Source: an uncultured Mycoplasmatota bacterium
Lineage (GTDB): Bacteria; Bacillota_I; Bacilli_A; RF39; UBA660
Assembly (NCBI GenBank): GCA_900556025.1
Contig: USNG01000012.1
Span: 1 to 40,172 of the forward strand
DNA: 40,172 nucleotides
Direction: 5' to 3'
Below the pieces are notes generated by a model. The model saw nothing but the letters and a program-made list of their open reading frames with translations, did no database searches and was not told the origin of the DNA. Of the stretch, positions 1 through 8,896 are shown in pieces; positions within the stretch are counted from its first letter, which is position 1, and every line of letters begins with the position of its first letter. Position numbers and translations under genes: made by a program.

Positions 1-692
1 ATAATTTGTTGTTTAGCAGCTTCTTTGAATAATTCTGTATTAATATTCATAAGAGACAAAGAGATAATACCTGCATCTTCAAGCTTTGAAGCACCACCTT
101 GTTGTCTATCAATACATACTAAACTCCATTTTATTTTAGCACCTAAGGCATCAATAGCTGGAATCCAAGCTCTTAAATAGCTAGAAGCTTGATTTAATAA
201 ATCAGCGACATGAAGAACATTAGATTTATCAACAGAAGTAATTATTTTATTTTCAGAAAAATCATGTGAACTTAAAACACAAGATAGATCTTTAAAAATA
301 GTAATATGAGGCTTATTTAAAAGATAAGCAACTATATTTGAAAAATACCAATCACGTCTTTCTCCACCAGAAACATAGTCAATTTCATCAACATTAACGT
401 TTTCTTTTAAGTAAAGAACAAGGTTATTAATAATAGTTGCATAAATTTCATTATTTTCATATTGATTTAATACTTTTTCAAAAATATTTTTAGGAATTAT
501 ATCCTTAGGTGTATTTTCCAATTCTGAATTTATAAAATTCAATAGGTCATTTGCATCTTTTTCGTTTCCATATAAAAAATGACCATTAACAAAATAAGGT
601 CCAATTTTTCCTGAAGTATACCAAAAAGGCTTGTTTTCTTCACAAACACGAAAAGCATTTGTTTTAAAAAGATAAGAAGTTAAATTTTCCAT
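1..692 (-). CDS. pyrE: Orotate phosphoribosyltransferase-like protein, 3' end outside window
   Basis: Probable enzyme joining orotate to PRPP to give orotidine monophosphate. About 230 residues are visible from the ATG at 692; the C-terminus lies beyond base 1. The start is supported by GGAAAGGA about 8 nt upstream. The N-terminus carries PFWYTSGKIGPYFVN, an OPRT-type substrate signature, and RQQGG lies near residue 200. The stretch where OPRTs normally have the Asp-Asp PRPP loop reads HVADLLNQAS, so one acidic residue and the Thr-Thr-Gly are missing. It is longer than the usual ~210-residue PyrE. It diverges from pyrC, which supports a pyrimidine role. Family assignment is good; activity is less certain because of the altered loop. 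Confidence 0.7.
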   Translation of the reverse strand, partial: MENLTSYLFKTNAFRVCEENKPFWYTSGKIGPYFVNGHFLYGNEKDANDLLNFINSELENTPKDIIPKNIFEKVLNQYENNEIYATIINNLVLYLKENVNVDEIDYVSGGERRDWYFSNIVAYLLNKPHITIFKDLSCVLSSHDFSENKIITSVDKSNVLHVADLLNQASSYLRAWIPAIDALGAKIKWSLVCIDRQQGGASKLEDAGIISLSLMNINTELFKEAAKQQI

Positions 693-725
693 TTAAATTA
701 TTCCTTTCCAATTCTATTTATAAAA

Positions 726-754
726 AATATATACAAAAAGGAACTTAAAGTCAA
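726..754 (-). promoter_or_regulatory. Sigma-A-type promoter of the pyrE-like gene
   Basis: On the minus strand TTGACT (749-754) and TATATT (726-731) are separated by 17 bp. Transcription should start near 718, giving a short leader of about 25 nt before the ATG at 692. I see no room for a long attenuator. Confidence 0.65.
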
Positions 755-790
755 TGTAAATATAAATGGAAGATAATATAAAATAAATTG

Positions 791-819
791 TTGAAAAAAG
801 ATGAGTTAAATGATAGGAT
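791..819 (+). promoter_or_regulatory. Candidate promoter of the pyrCFKD operon
   Basis: TTGAAA (791-796), a 17-bp spacer and TAGGAT (814-819) precede pyrC. The -10 matches only 4 of 6 consensus bases. Start of transcription near 826 would leave a ~20-nt leader containing the pyrC ribosome site, so there is no space for a PyrR-type attenuator. Confidence 0.4.
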
Positions 820-845
820 AAACAAAATGTTGAAAGGAGAAAAAC

Positions 846-2120
846 ATGAAATTATTATTAAAAAATGGAACAATAATTAATTATGCAAACAAATTTCAAG
901 AAGTAGCAGACCTACTAATAGAAAATGAAAAAATAAAAAAAATCGAAAAAAATATTGCTGAAACAGCAGATAGAATTATTGACTGTACAGGTCTTTATAT
1001 AATGCCTGGAATGATTGATATGCATTGTCATTTAAGAGAACCAGGTGGTGAACATAAAGAAACTATAGAAACAGGTTCAAATAGCGCTATTAAAGGTGGT
1101 TTTACAACAATTTGCCCTATGCCAAATACAAAACCAACACCAGATAGCGCTATTATTTTATCTGAAATAATAGAAAAAGCTAAAAAAGTAGCTAAGTGTA
1201 ATGTGTTGCCATACTCAAGTGTAACAAAAGGTGAAAAGGGAGAAGAACTTGTAAATTTTGAAGAACAAAAACAAGCAGGAGCAATAGCTTTTTCAGACGA
1301 TGGAATGCCTGTTGAAAATGCAAGAATGATAAGAGAAGCGATGATAAAAGCAAATGATATTGGAAGTTTCATATCAGAACATTGTGAAGAAAAATCAGTG
1401 TCAAGTGGAGCAATAAATGCTGGAAAAGTGGCTGAAGAGTTAAATGTTGAAGGTGTACTTCCAGAAGCAGAAGAGATTATGGCAGCAAGAGATATAGTAA
1501 TAGCAGAAACAAATAATTTACATACACACATTTGCCATATTAGTACAAAGACATCAGTAGGTACAATTAGAAGTGCAAAACAAAGAGGTGTAAAAGTAAC
1601 ATGTGAAACATGTCCACATTATTATAGTTTCACACAAGAAGAAGTCCTAAAAAAAGGAACAAATGCAAAAATGAATCCTCCATTAAGAGAAGAAAAAGAT
1701 AAACAAGCAATTATAGAAGGGCTAAAAGATGGAACAATAGATTGCATAGTTACAGATCACGCACCACATACAGAAGAAGAAAAATCAAAAGAGTTATCAA
1801 AAGCACCAAACGGAATAATAGGATTTGAAACAGCACTAGCAGCCACAATAACAAATTTAGTAGATAAAAATGAAATAACACTTTTAGATATGTGCAAATT
1901 AATGTCATATAATCCAGCTAAATTATTAAAAATCGACAGAGGAGATATTTCAGAAGGAAAAATAGCAGACATAACAATATTTGATAAAGATCAAGAATAC
2001 ATTTACCAAAAAGAAGATATAGTTTCAAAATCCAAAAATACACCATTCATTGGAGAAAAATTAAAAGGAAGAGTAAAATACACAATAGTTTCAGGAAATG
2101 TAGTATATGAAGATAAATAG
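846..2120 (+). CDS. pyrC: Dihydroorotase
   Basis: Cytosolic zinc amidohydrolase that interconverts N-carbamoyl-aspartate and dihydroorotate, the third step of UMP synthesis. The 424 aa fit class I dihydroorotases. Visible motifs are the metal-binding HCH (His60 and His62) followed by LREPGGEHKET, NPPLREEKD in the substrate-binding region, and TDHAPHTEEEK near residue 305 with the catalytic Asp. The start has GAAAGGAG about 6 nt upstream. It is the first gene of a tight plus-strand operon with pyrF, pyrK and pyrD. No pyrB or carAB is in the window, so the first two steps must be encoded elsewhere. Confidence 0.95.
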   Translation: MKLLLKNGTIINYANKFQEVADLLIENEKIKKIEKNIAETADRIIDCTGLYIMPGMIDMHCHLREPGGEHKETIETGSNSAIKGGFTTICPMPNTKPTPDSAIILSEIIEKAKKVAKCNVLPYSSVTKGEKGEELVNFEEQKQAGAIAFSDDGMPVENARMIREAMIKANDIGSFISEHCEEKSVSSGAINAGKVAEELNVEGVLPEAEEIMAARDIVIAETNNLHTHICHISTKTSVGTIRSAKQRGVKVTCETCPHYYSFTQEEVLKKGTNAKMNPPLREEKDKQAIIEGLKDGTIDCIVTDHAPHTEEEKSKELSKAPNGIIGFETALAATITNLVDKNEITLLDMCKLMSYNPAKLLKIDRGDISEGKIADITIFDKDQEYIYQKEDIVSKSKNTPFIGEKLKGRVKYTIVSGNVVYEDK

Positions 2121-2135
2121 AAAGGAATTACAGTT

Positions 2136-3077
2136 ATGAAAAACTTAATGGATAGATTAATTGAAAAGATCAAACAAATGAATAATCCAACAGTTATAGG
2201 AGTCGATACAAGATATGAACTAGTACCAGATTGCGTAAAAAATAAATATTCCAAAGATATAAATGGAATGTGCAGTGCAATGCTAGAATATAGCAAGGCA
2301 TTAATAGATGCAACATATGACATAATTCCAGCAGTAAAATTACAAAGTGCATATTTTGAAATGTATGGGATAGAAGGAATAAAATTATACAAAGAAATGA
2401 TTGATTATTGCAAATCTAAGGGAATGCTTGTAATGGCAGATGTGAAAAGAGGAGATATTGGATCAACATCAAGTGGATATTCTAGAGCGTATCTTGGAAA
2501 AAATTTAATAAATGAAAAAGAAGAGTCAATATTTGATGTCGATTTTGCAACAGTAAATCCATATATGGGATCAGATTGTGTAAATCCATTTGTTGAAGAT
2601 TGTAAGAAATATGATAAAGGAATTTTTGTATTAGTAAAAACTTCAAATAAATCATCAGGAGAAATTCAAGATTTAAAAACAGAAGATGGAGAAGAAGTTT
2701 ACAAAAAAGTAGCTAGATTAGTAAATTCTTGGGGAGAAGAGCTAATAGGTGAAAATGGATATAGCAATGTTTCAGCAGTTGTCGGCGCAACATATCCAAA
2801 ACAATTAGAAGAACTAAGAGAAATAATGCCACATGCATATTTTCTAATTCCCGGATATGGAGCACAAGGCGGCAAAGCAGAAGATATAGCATTAGGCTTT
2901 GATAAAAATGGACTAGGCGGAATTGTAAATGCTACAAGAAGTTTAATGTGTGCATACAAATCAGAAAAATGGCAAAATGAATTTAGTGAAGAAGATTATG
3001 CTAAAGCTACGAGAGCAGAGGCAATACGAATGAGAGACGAGTTAATGAATGCAATTAATAATTGCCATAAAAAATAA
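2136..3077 (+). CDS. pyrF: Orotidine 5'-phosphate decarboxylase, long form
   Basis: Decarboxylates OMP to UMP, the last step of the pathway. At 313 aa it belongs to the longer (type 2, roughly 270-310 aa) OMP decarboxylases rather than the ~230-aa form. The catalytic core ADVKRGDIGSTSSGYS lies near residues 98-113 and supplies the Lys-Asp-Lys-Asp type charged network. Later glycine-rich loops, VVGATYPKQ and LIPGYGAQGG, bind the phosphate. It starts 15 bp after pyrC with AAAGGAATTAC as ribosome site. Codons strongly prefer A at third positions, as in the rest of this operon. Confidence 0.94.
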   Translation: MKNLMDRLIEKIKQMNNPTVIGVDTRYELVPDCVKNKYSKDINGMCSAMLEYSKALIDATYDIIPAVKLQSAYFEMYGIEGIKLYKEMIDYCKSKGMLVMADVKRGDIGSTSSGYSRAYLGKNLINEKEESIFDVDFATVNPYMGSDCVNPFVEDCKKYDKGIFVLVKTSNKSSGEIQDLKTEDGEEVYKKVARLVNSWGEELIGENGYSNVSAVVGATYPKQLEELREIMPHAYFLIPGYGAQGGKAEDIALGFDKNGLGGIVNATRSLMCAYKSEKWQNEFSEEDYAKATRAEAIRMRDELMNAINNCHKK

Positions 3078-3095
3078 AATTAAAAGGAGATAATA

Positions 3096-3872
3096 ATGAA
3101 ATATCAAGAAAAATGTGAATTATTGGATAAACAAAAATTAACAACAGATATTTTTAAGTATAGAATAAAAACAGACAAAATAGCCAAAGAAGCTAAGCCT
3201 GGTCAATTCTTAGAAATTAGAGTATCAGACAGTGTAGAACCATTTCTAAGAAGACCTATAAGTATAAATTCAATAGTAGATAGCAATACAATTGAATTTA
3301 TATTTCAAGTAAAAGGAAATGGAACAAAAATATTATCAGAGAAAAATATTGGAGATAAAATAGATATATTAGGACCTTTAGGAAATGGAATATTTGAAAT
3401 AAAAGATTATAAAAAAGTAGCTATAATAGGTGGAGGAATAGGAACTTATCCTTTATATGAAATCGCAAAAGAATTAAAAGACAAAGCTGAAATAAATACA
3501 TATCTTGGATTCAGATCTAAAGAATATGTAACATGTGAAAATGAATTTCAAAAAGTTTCAAACAAATTGGTAATAACAACAGATGATGGAAGTTATGGAG
3601 AAAAAGGATTTGCAATTGACTACTTAAAACGAGATGAAAAACCAGATGTAATTATGGCATGTGGACCATTACCGATGTTAAGAGCAGTAAAGAAATATGC
3701 AATGGAAGAAAATATACCATGCCAAGTTTCATTAGAAGAAAGAATGGGATGTGGAATTGGAGCATGTTTGGGGTGTGCAGTAAAAACATCAGAAAGCACA
3801 CAAGAAGCACCACAGTATAAACATGTTTGCAAAGATGGACCAGTATTTAACTGTACAGAAGTAGAATTTTAA
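3096..3872 (+). CDS. pyrK: Dihydroorotate dehydrogenase electron transfer subunit
   Basis: Iron-sulfur flavoprotein that passes electrons from PyrD to NAD+. Its 258 aa show an FAD-binding ferredoxin-reductase fold: FLRRPISI near residue 50 binds flavin and VAIIGGGIGTYPL near 110 binds the nucleotide. Four cysteines at about 219, 224, 227 and 245 (CGIGACLGC, then HVCKDGPVF) give the C-x4-C-x2-C-x17-C cluster typical of PyrK [2Fe-2S] centres. It lies directly upstream of pyrD, as usual for the class 1B heterotetramer. Confidence 0.95.
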   Translation: MKYQEKCELLDKQKLTTDIFKYRIKTDKIAKEAKPGQFLEIRVSDSVEPFLRRPISINSIVDSNTIEFIFQVKGNGTKILSEKNIGDKIDILGPLGNGIFEIKDYKKVAIIGGGIGTYPLYEIAKELKDKAEINTYLGFRSKEYVTCENEFQKVSNKLVITTDDGSYGEKGFAIDYLKRDEKPDVIMACGPLPMLRAVKKYAMEENIPCQVSLEERMGCGIGACLGCAVKTSESTQEAPQYKHVCKDGPVFNCTEVEF

Positions 3873-3891
3873 TAAACAAGGAGGATTTTAA

Positions 3892-4800
3892 ATGGATACA
3901 AAAATAAATTTTGCAGGAATTGAAATGAAAAATCCAGTTACAGTAGCATCCGGAACATTTGGATATGGAAGAGAATTTCAAGATTTTATAGATTTAAATA
4001 GGTTAGGAGCAATAATTACAAAAGGAACATCACTAAAGCCTAGACCAGGAAATAAAGCACCAAGAATATGTGAAACAGCAAGCGGAATGTTAAACTCAAT
4101 AGGTTTACAAAATCCAGGAGTGGAATATTTTGCTGAAGTAGATTTACCTTTTCTAAGAAAATTTGATACAAAGATAATAGTAAATGCGTGTGGTAGTACA
4201 ATTGAAGAATACGTGGAACTATGCAAGATATTAAATACACTTGATATAGATGGTGTTGAATTAAATTTGTCATGCCCAAATGTAAAAGCTGGTTGCTTAG
4301 CTTTTGGAACAACATATGAAGGCGTTAAAAACGTAACAAGTCAAGTAAGAAAAGTATTAGACAAACCATTAATAGTAAAGCTAACACCTAATGTAACAGA
4401 TATAACAGCTCCAGCTAAAGGAGCCGAAGATGCAGGTGCAGACGCAATTTCAGCAATCAATACATTATTAGGAATGAAAATAGATATAAATAAAAGAGCA
4501 CCAATATTAGCTAACAATACAGGTGGACTATCAGGACCAGCAATAAAACCAGTAGCAGTAAGATGTGTATATCAAATAGCTCAAAGTGTTAATATCCCAG
4601 TAATGGGACTAGGTGGAATTATGAATGGAGAAGATGCAATTGAATTTATGATAGCAGGAGCAAGTACCATTTCAATAGGAGCTGGAAATTTTGTAGATCC
4701 AACAGTAGCAGTAAAAACTATTGATGGAATAGAAAATTATATGAAGAAAAATAAGATAGAAGACTTAAAAGAAATTATAGGCAGCATAAAAATGAATTAA
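3892..4800 (+). CDS. pyrD: Dihydroorotate dehydrogenase B, catalytic subunit
   Basis: FMN enzyme oxidising dihydroorotate to orotate; class 1B because it is paired with pyrK. The 302 aa include VASGTFGYGREF at the N-terminus, the flavin/substrate region MLNSIGLQNPG, and NLSCPN near residue 125-130, whose Cys is the catalytic base of class 1 enzymes. AGGAGG lies 8 nt before the ATG. The C-terminal glycine-rich loops (GLGGIMNGEDA, ISIGAGNF) hold the FMN phosphate. No clear terminator follows it before yqfC. Confidence 0.95.
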   Translation: MDTKINFAGIEMKNPVTVASGTFGYGREFQDFIDLNRLGAIITKGTSLKPRPGNKAPRICETASGMLNSIGLQNPGVEYFAEVDLPFLRKFDTKIIVNACGSTIEEYVELCKILNTLDIDGVELNLSCPNVKAGCLAFGTTYEGVKNVTSQVRKVLDKPLIVKLTPNVTDITAPAKGAEDAGADAISAINTLLGMKIDINKRAPILANNTGGLSGPAIKPVAVRCVYQIAQSVNIPVMGLGGIMNGEDAIEFMIAGASTISIGAGNFVDPTVAVKTIDGIENYMKKNKIEDLKEIIGSIKMN

Positions 4801-4864
4801 AAACTAGTACTCATACTTTAACTTTATTTGAATATATATAATCATAGAGAAGGAGAAAAAATAT

Positions 4865-5128
4865 ATGAATTTAAATAAGGTTAATGAAATACTTGATTTG
4901 CCAAAAGAAGTTGGCACAGATATTCCAAAAGTAACAATGTTAGGATTTAATGAAGTGTTAATAGAAAACTATAAAGGAATATTAGAATATGAAGAATTTT
5001 TCATAAGAGTGTGCACATATATAGGAAATATCAACATAAATGGATTTGAATTAAAATTAAATCAAATTACTGATGAGTCTGTAAGCATAACAGGAAAAAT
5101 AGAAAATTTAGACTTCGAGCGCAGGTGA
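4865..5128 (+). CDS. yqfC: Sporulation protein YqfC, YabP family
   Basis: Small protein of 87 aa related to the YabP/YqfC family, which is made in the mother cell during sporulation; its biochemical role is unknown. Family traits are the N-terminal LPKEVGTDIPKVTMLGFNEVLIENYKGI and the following short beta-rich segments ending in ITGKIENLDF. AGAAGGAG precedes the ATG. It is followed at once by a yqfD fragment, the conserved yqfC-yqfD order of spore formers. I could not find a convincing sigma-E promoter in the 64 bp upstream. The gene ends in TGA, showing that UGA is a stop here. Confidence 0.85.
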   Translation: MNLNKVNEILDLPKEVGTDIPKVTMLGFNEVLIENYKGILEYEEFFIRVCTYIGNININGFELKLNQITDESVSITGKIENLDFERR

Positions 5129-5132
5129 TAAA

Positions 5133-5441
5133 ATGAGTTTAGCAAGAAAAAATAATTTTATAAAAGGCTATATTCAAATAGAAGTAGAAGGTTTCTTTAT
5201 TGAAAGATTTTTAAATACCTGCGCCAAAGAAGGTATTAAATTATGGGGAACTAAAAGAAAAAATAAAAGTATAGTAACTACAAATATACATATAGAAAAT
5301 TTTAAAAAAATAAGAAAAATAGCTAAAAAGACACAAAATAAAGTAAGAATAAAGAAAAAAAGAGGAATACCATTTATAATAAAAAAATATAAAAACCGCA
5401 AAGTTTTTATATTTTTATTTTTTATCTTCTTTAATTCTTGA
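5133..5441 (+). pseudogene. yqfD: Sporulation protein YqfD, N-terminal fragment
   Basis: The 102 residues match the start of YqfD, a ~400-aa membrane protein of spore formers: a soluble N-terminal domain (YIQIEVEGFFIERFLNTCAK, later KVRIKKKRGIPFIIKKY) followed by the first residues of a hydrophobic helix (VFIFLFFIFF). The frame then meets a stop inside the tail of the opposite-strand transporter gene, and the remaining three quarters of YqfD is absent. Its last 27 bases overlap that gene. A perfect inverted repeat covers the break point. Most likely a remnant left by a rearrangement, or a join made during assembly. Confidence 0.8.
5383..5416. terminator. AT-rich bidirectional hairpin at the yqfD break point
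   Basis: A perfect 14-bp inverted repeat (5383-5396 with 5403-5416) surrounds the 6-nt loop CGCAAA, with A/T runs on both sides. It could end the minus-strand polyamine transcript and the plus-strand yqfC transcript. The stem is almost all A-T, so it is weaker than its length suggests. Confidence 0.5.
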
Positions 5442-6809
5442 AACTAATATTTCTTCAATTATGAATGAAACAACTACACCTACGATTAATGGTAAGTTAC
5501 CTTTAATAGATTCTGGTGTAAAATCTACAAATAATGTAAATACAATAGCTAGAACAAGTAATATAAATGGAACATAAGTAATTACGTTAGCCATAAAATC
5601 ACTTTTAACTGCTGTAAATACTCTTTTTGTTTTATTAGTTTTTCTTAATCTTGCATAAGCTAAGAATAATGGAACATAACTAATTAGTAATGTAACTAAA
5701 CTTAAACTAAAGAATGTCCAGAATAAGTTGTTTGCAGCTTCACTTCCATAAACTGATAGGATAACTCCTGCGATTACTAATATTATTGCTACGATACCAC
5801 ATACCCAAACAGATCCAGTAGCAACACCTTCTTTGTTTGCTTTTTTAAATACAGCTGGTAGTCCACCATCATCTGCTGAATATTTAGCAACACTATGAAC
5901 ACCGAATGACCATGATGCAATATTTACAATCATAGTATAGATGAACATAAGACCTACAGCGATAACTATAATTCTTATAATATTATCACTTACGCCTAAA
6001 CTAGTTAGAAGTATTGCAAAACTTTCTGTTAATCCAGCAGCTTCTGCATCTTCAACTGGCATTGCAATGTTAATTCCTGTAGCTGGTAAAATATAGAAGA
6101 TAGCCATTAAAGCTCCACCTATAATTAAAGCTTTTGGAATTTCTTTTTTAGGATTTTCCATATCATCTACAAATGTGGCAACAACTTCTAATCCTAAAAC
6201 ATTAAATATAATTATTGAAATAAATCCTATTCCAGCTAAGTCTAAGCTTGGGAATAAGTCTGCAACACTTTGTACTGGGTTAGCACTTTCTCCAGTTTTA
6301 ATATATACATAGATACCTAAAACTCCAAGTCCTAACATAAATAGTATTTTGAAGAATGCTCCACAGTTTACTAACCATTTATTTTCTCCAATTCTATTTG
6401 TACTTAGTAATGTTACTAATAATGTATATCCTAGTTGAAATGCTAATAGAGCCCATAAACTTAACTCTACTTCAAATACTCCAGCAATAACATCTGTTAC
6501 TGCTACTGCAAGTGATGCAATCCATAATGGAAAGTTAATCCAATAATTCCATGCAACTCTTCCAGCCCATTTTTTACCAAAAGCCATTTTTACCCAGTCA
6601 TACATACCACCTTCACTTGGGAAAGTTGTACCTAATTCTGAACAAATAAGTCCATATGGTAATACAAATGCAATAATTAAGAAAATCCACCAAAAATATT
6701 GTGAGTTTCCAATTGCAGCGGTTGGCATTACACTTTCAGCAACTAATGTAATACATATTGTTGCTAATATGGCATCGACCAATTTAAATTTTTTCTTTTT
6801 CTTTTCCAT
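5415..6809 (-). CDS. aguD: APC-family amino acid/polyamine exchanger, AguD-like
   Basis: Integral membrane transporter of 464 aa with about twelve hydrophobic segments. The short charged N-terminus MEKKKKKFKLVDAI is followed by APC-fold helices; FPSEGGMYDWVKMAFG lies after the second helix, as in glutamate:GABA-type and other APC antiporters. It starts 13 bp after aguB. In known agmatine deiminase operons an agmatine:putrescine antiporter sits beside putrescine carbamoyltransferase, so the same substrate class is inferred here from context. Another amino acid or diamine is possible. Confidence 0.7.
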   Translation of the reverse strand: MEKKKKKFKLVDAILATICITLVAESVMPTAAIGNSQYFWWIFLIIAFVLPYGLICSELGTTFPSEGGMYDWVKMAFGKKWAGRVAWNYWINFPLWIASLAVAVTDVIAGVFEVELSLWALLAFQLGYTLLVTLLSTNRIGENKWLVNCGAFFKILFMLGLGVLGIYVYIKTGESANPVQSVADLFPSLDLAGIGFISIIIFNVLGLEVVATFVDDMENPKKEIPKALIIGGALMAIFYILPATGINIAMPVEDAEAAGLTESFAILLTSLGVSDNIIRIIVIAVGLMFIYTMIVNIASWSFGVHSVAKYSADDGGLPAVFKKANKEGVATGSVWVCGIVAIILVIAGVILSVYGSEAANNLFWTFFSLSLVTLLISYVPLFLAYARLRKTNKTKRVFTAVKSDFMANVITYVPFILLVLAIVFTLFVDFTPESIKGNLPLIVGVVVSFIIEEILVSRIKEDKK

Positions 6810-6822
6810 GTTTTATAATTCC

Positions 6823-7809
6823 TTACTTTTCTAAAAACTTATTACACTTTTCACGTGTTTCGTCTTCAACACCCATAAAATATACTAATAATGCTCTCAT
6901 AGCTGTTAGCCTATTTTCAGCTTCATCGAAACAGATAGAATATTCTTCTGAGTCCATTACTTCATCAGTTACTTCTTCTCCTCTAGTAGCTGGTAAGCAA
7001 TGCATAAATTTTACATTAGGACTAGCTTTTTTTAGCATATCCATATTAACTTGGTATTTAGGATAGAAAATTTTCTTTCTTTCTTCTTCAGGTAATTCAC
7101 TTTCATATAATCCATACCATACATCTGTATAAATAAAGTCAGCATCTTTAATTGCAGCTTCTTCATCTTCAGTAACTAGGAATGAACCACCGGATTTTTT
7201 ACAATTTTCTTCACATATTTTTCTTATGTCATCATTTAATTGGAAACCTTTAGGTCCATAATGTACGAAGTGTCCACCTAAGTGAGTAGTAATCATTCCT
7301 AGAGAAGCACATACTTGAGTAGCATCTCCGACAAAAACTATTTTTAAATCTTCAAACTTTTTACCTTTTGGCATATGTTCAAAAATTGTAGTGATATCAC
7401 CTAGTTCTTGAGTTGGATGATTATAGTCACTCATACCATTTAACACTGGAACTGTAGCATACTTAGCTAATTCTACTATATTCTTATGGCTAATAACACG
7501 AGCCATCATTATATCTACTAATCTTGATAATACAATTGATGTATCTTTTAAACTTTCATGTCCGCCTAATTGGATTTGACCTGGTGCTAAATATTGTGCG
7601 TGTCCACCTAATTGAGTCATGGCAGTTTCAAAAGAAACACGAGTTCTAGTAGATTTTTGTTCAAAAATCATTCCTAGAGTCTTTTGATATAAGACATTCA
7701 AATGTCCACCAGATTTAATAGTTTTCTTAATTAATAGTCCTAAATCAACTAAATTAAGCATTTCCTCCTTAGTAAAATCTTGTGTATCAATATAGTGTCT
7801 AACTGTCAT
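6823..7809 (-). CDS. aguB: Putrescine carbamoyltransferase
   Basis: Catalyses the reversible transfer between N-carbamoylputrescine plus phosphate and putrescine plus carbamoyl phosphate. The 328-aa protein has the carbamoyl-phosphate loop STRTR (53-57), [11 protein letters not shown] and [15 protein letters not shown] of the carbamoyltransferase family. The loop that in ornithine enzymes carries an SMG motif reads [15 protein letters not shown], as in enterococcal putrescine carbamoyltransferase, to which the whole sequence is very close as I recall it. The C-terminal tail is a little shorter than in that enzyme. GGAGG precedes the ATG by 5 nt. Agmatine deiminase and carbamate kinase are not in the window. 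Confidence 0.9.
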   Translation of the reverse strand: MTVRHYIDTQDFTKEEMLNLVDLGLLIKKTIKSGGHLNVLYQKTLGMIFEQKSTRTRVSFETAMTQLGGHAQYLAPGQIQLGGHESLKDTSIVLSRLVDIMMARVISHKNIVELAKYATVPVLNGMSDYNHPTQELGDITTIFEHMPKGKKFEDLKIVFVGDATQVCASLGMITTHLGGHFVHYGPKGFQLNDDIRKICEENCKKSGGSFLVTEDEEAAIKDADFIYTDVWYGLYESELPEEERKKIFYPKYQVNMDMLKKASPNVKFMHCLPATRGEEVTDEVMDSEEYSICFDEAENRLTAMRALLVYFMGVEDETREKCNKFLEK

Positions 7810-7836
7810 AAATTCCTCCTTTCCTATTATAGATAA

Positions 7837-7865
7837 ATTGTAACATTTTTTTATTCAAATTACAA
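7837..7865 (-). promoter_or_regulatory. Promoter of aguB-aguD inside an inverted repeat
   Basis: On the minus strand TTGTAA (7860-7865) and TACAAT (7837-7842) are 17 bp apart. Both boxes sit inside the arms of a 10-bp inverted repeat (7834-7843 and 7860-7869). The repeat may be an operator, or only a consequence of the two boxes being complementary. Confidence 0.55.
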
Positions 7866-7873
7866 TTTACATT

Positions 7874-8896
7874 TTACTTTATACTTGCCCAAATTTGATC
7901 ATATAGTTTTACTTTTTCACCAATATTTTTAACCATATAACTATTTTTTAATATTTCTTTAGAAAAATTAGATGATGTATTTGATATATAACTACTTGGA
8001 AGTATATTGTCTGCTTTGGCATTTACATTTTTATAAGGATAACCTTCTATGATTTTTGCCATAACATCTTCTCTTAATAAATAATCAATAAATTTATAAG
8101 CATTTTCTTGATTTTTAGATCCTTTTAAAATTGCATAATTATCTATACTAAGCATAGTTCCTTCTCTTGGATATCTTACTTCTATAGAACTATTTTCATT
8201 CATTGCGATAGCTATTTCTGCATTCCATATAACACCTATATCTACTTCTTTTGATATTAAGAACATTTTAGGACTGTCACTATCAAAAGCTTTGATATTT
8301 GGTTTTAATTTAAGAAGCCATTCTTCTGCTTCTTTTAGTTTATTTGTATCTGTTTCATTAGGGTCATAACCTAAAGCTAATAAAGCTATTCCGATTACTA
8401 TTCTTTGATCATCTAACATAACTATATTATTTTTATATTTTTCATTTAATAAATCGTTATATGAATCTATATTTTCTATTATATGATCTCTATTTTTAGC
8501 TATAAAAACAGATGCTACTAAAAATGGAAGTGAATATTCATTATCTTCATCATATTCTAAATTTAAATATTCTTCTTTTATATTTTTATAATTAGTTAAT
8601 TTAGTTTTATCTAGTGTTTCTAAATAACCTTTTTCTTTCATTAATTCAATCATATAATCACTTGGAAATACTACATCATATGTACCTTTTTTAGAAGCAG
8701 ATATTTTTGCTAATAATTCTTCATTTGATGAGTAAGTTCCATAATTAACTTTTATATTTGTTTCTTTTTCAAAATCTTTTATGACTTCATCTGGTATATA
8801 TGATGACCAGTTTAGAACATTTAAAACATTTGTATTTTGTTTTTGACATCCAGTGAATGTTAATAATATCAATATAATTAAAATTGCTTTTTTCAT
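7874..8896 (-). CDS. potD: Spermidine/putrescine-binding lipoprotein PotD
   Basis: Extracellular solute-binding lipoprotein of 340 aa that delivers polyamines to the PotABC importer. A signal peptide ends in the lipobox FTGC (Cys17). The mature start LNVLNWSSYIPDEVIKDFEKET is the typical PotD/PotF opening, and SNEELLAKI and DVVFPSDYMIELM fit the binding fold. It is the last of four pot genes, overlapping potC by 4 nt. The next gene downstream is aguB, so imported putrescine or carbamoylputrescine could meet the carbamoyltransferase. Confidence 0.9.
   Translation of the reverse strand: MKKAILIILILLTFTGCQKQNTNVLNVLNWSSYIPDEVIKDFEKETNIKVNYGTYSSNEELLAKISASKKGTYDVVFPSDYMIELMKEKGYLETLDKTKLTNYKNIKEEYLNLEYDEDNEYSLPFLVASVFIAKNRDHIIENIDSYNDLLNEKYKNNIVMLDDQRIVIGIALLALGYDPNETDTNKLKEAEEWLLKLKPNIKAFDSDSPKMFLISKEVDIGVIWNAEIAIAMNENSSIEVRYPREGTMLSIDNYAILKGSKNQENAYKFIDYLLREDVMAKIIEGYPYKNVNAKADNILPSSYISNTSSNFSKEILKNSYMVKNIGEKVKLYDQIWASIK

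Noticed and set aside
1028..1531. Minus-strand open frame inside pyrC, and similar antisense frames elsewhere (for example 2003-2392, 9865-10062, 29566-29820)
   Set aside because: They lie inside well-conserved genes, have no ribosome sites and read as low-complexity shadows of the true frame.
5383..5416. dif recombination site at the skew switch
   Set aside because: The inverted repeat is a simple A/T hairpin and does not resemble the 28-bp dif pattern with its spaced 11-bp arms.
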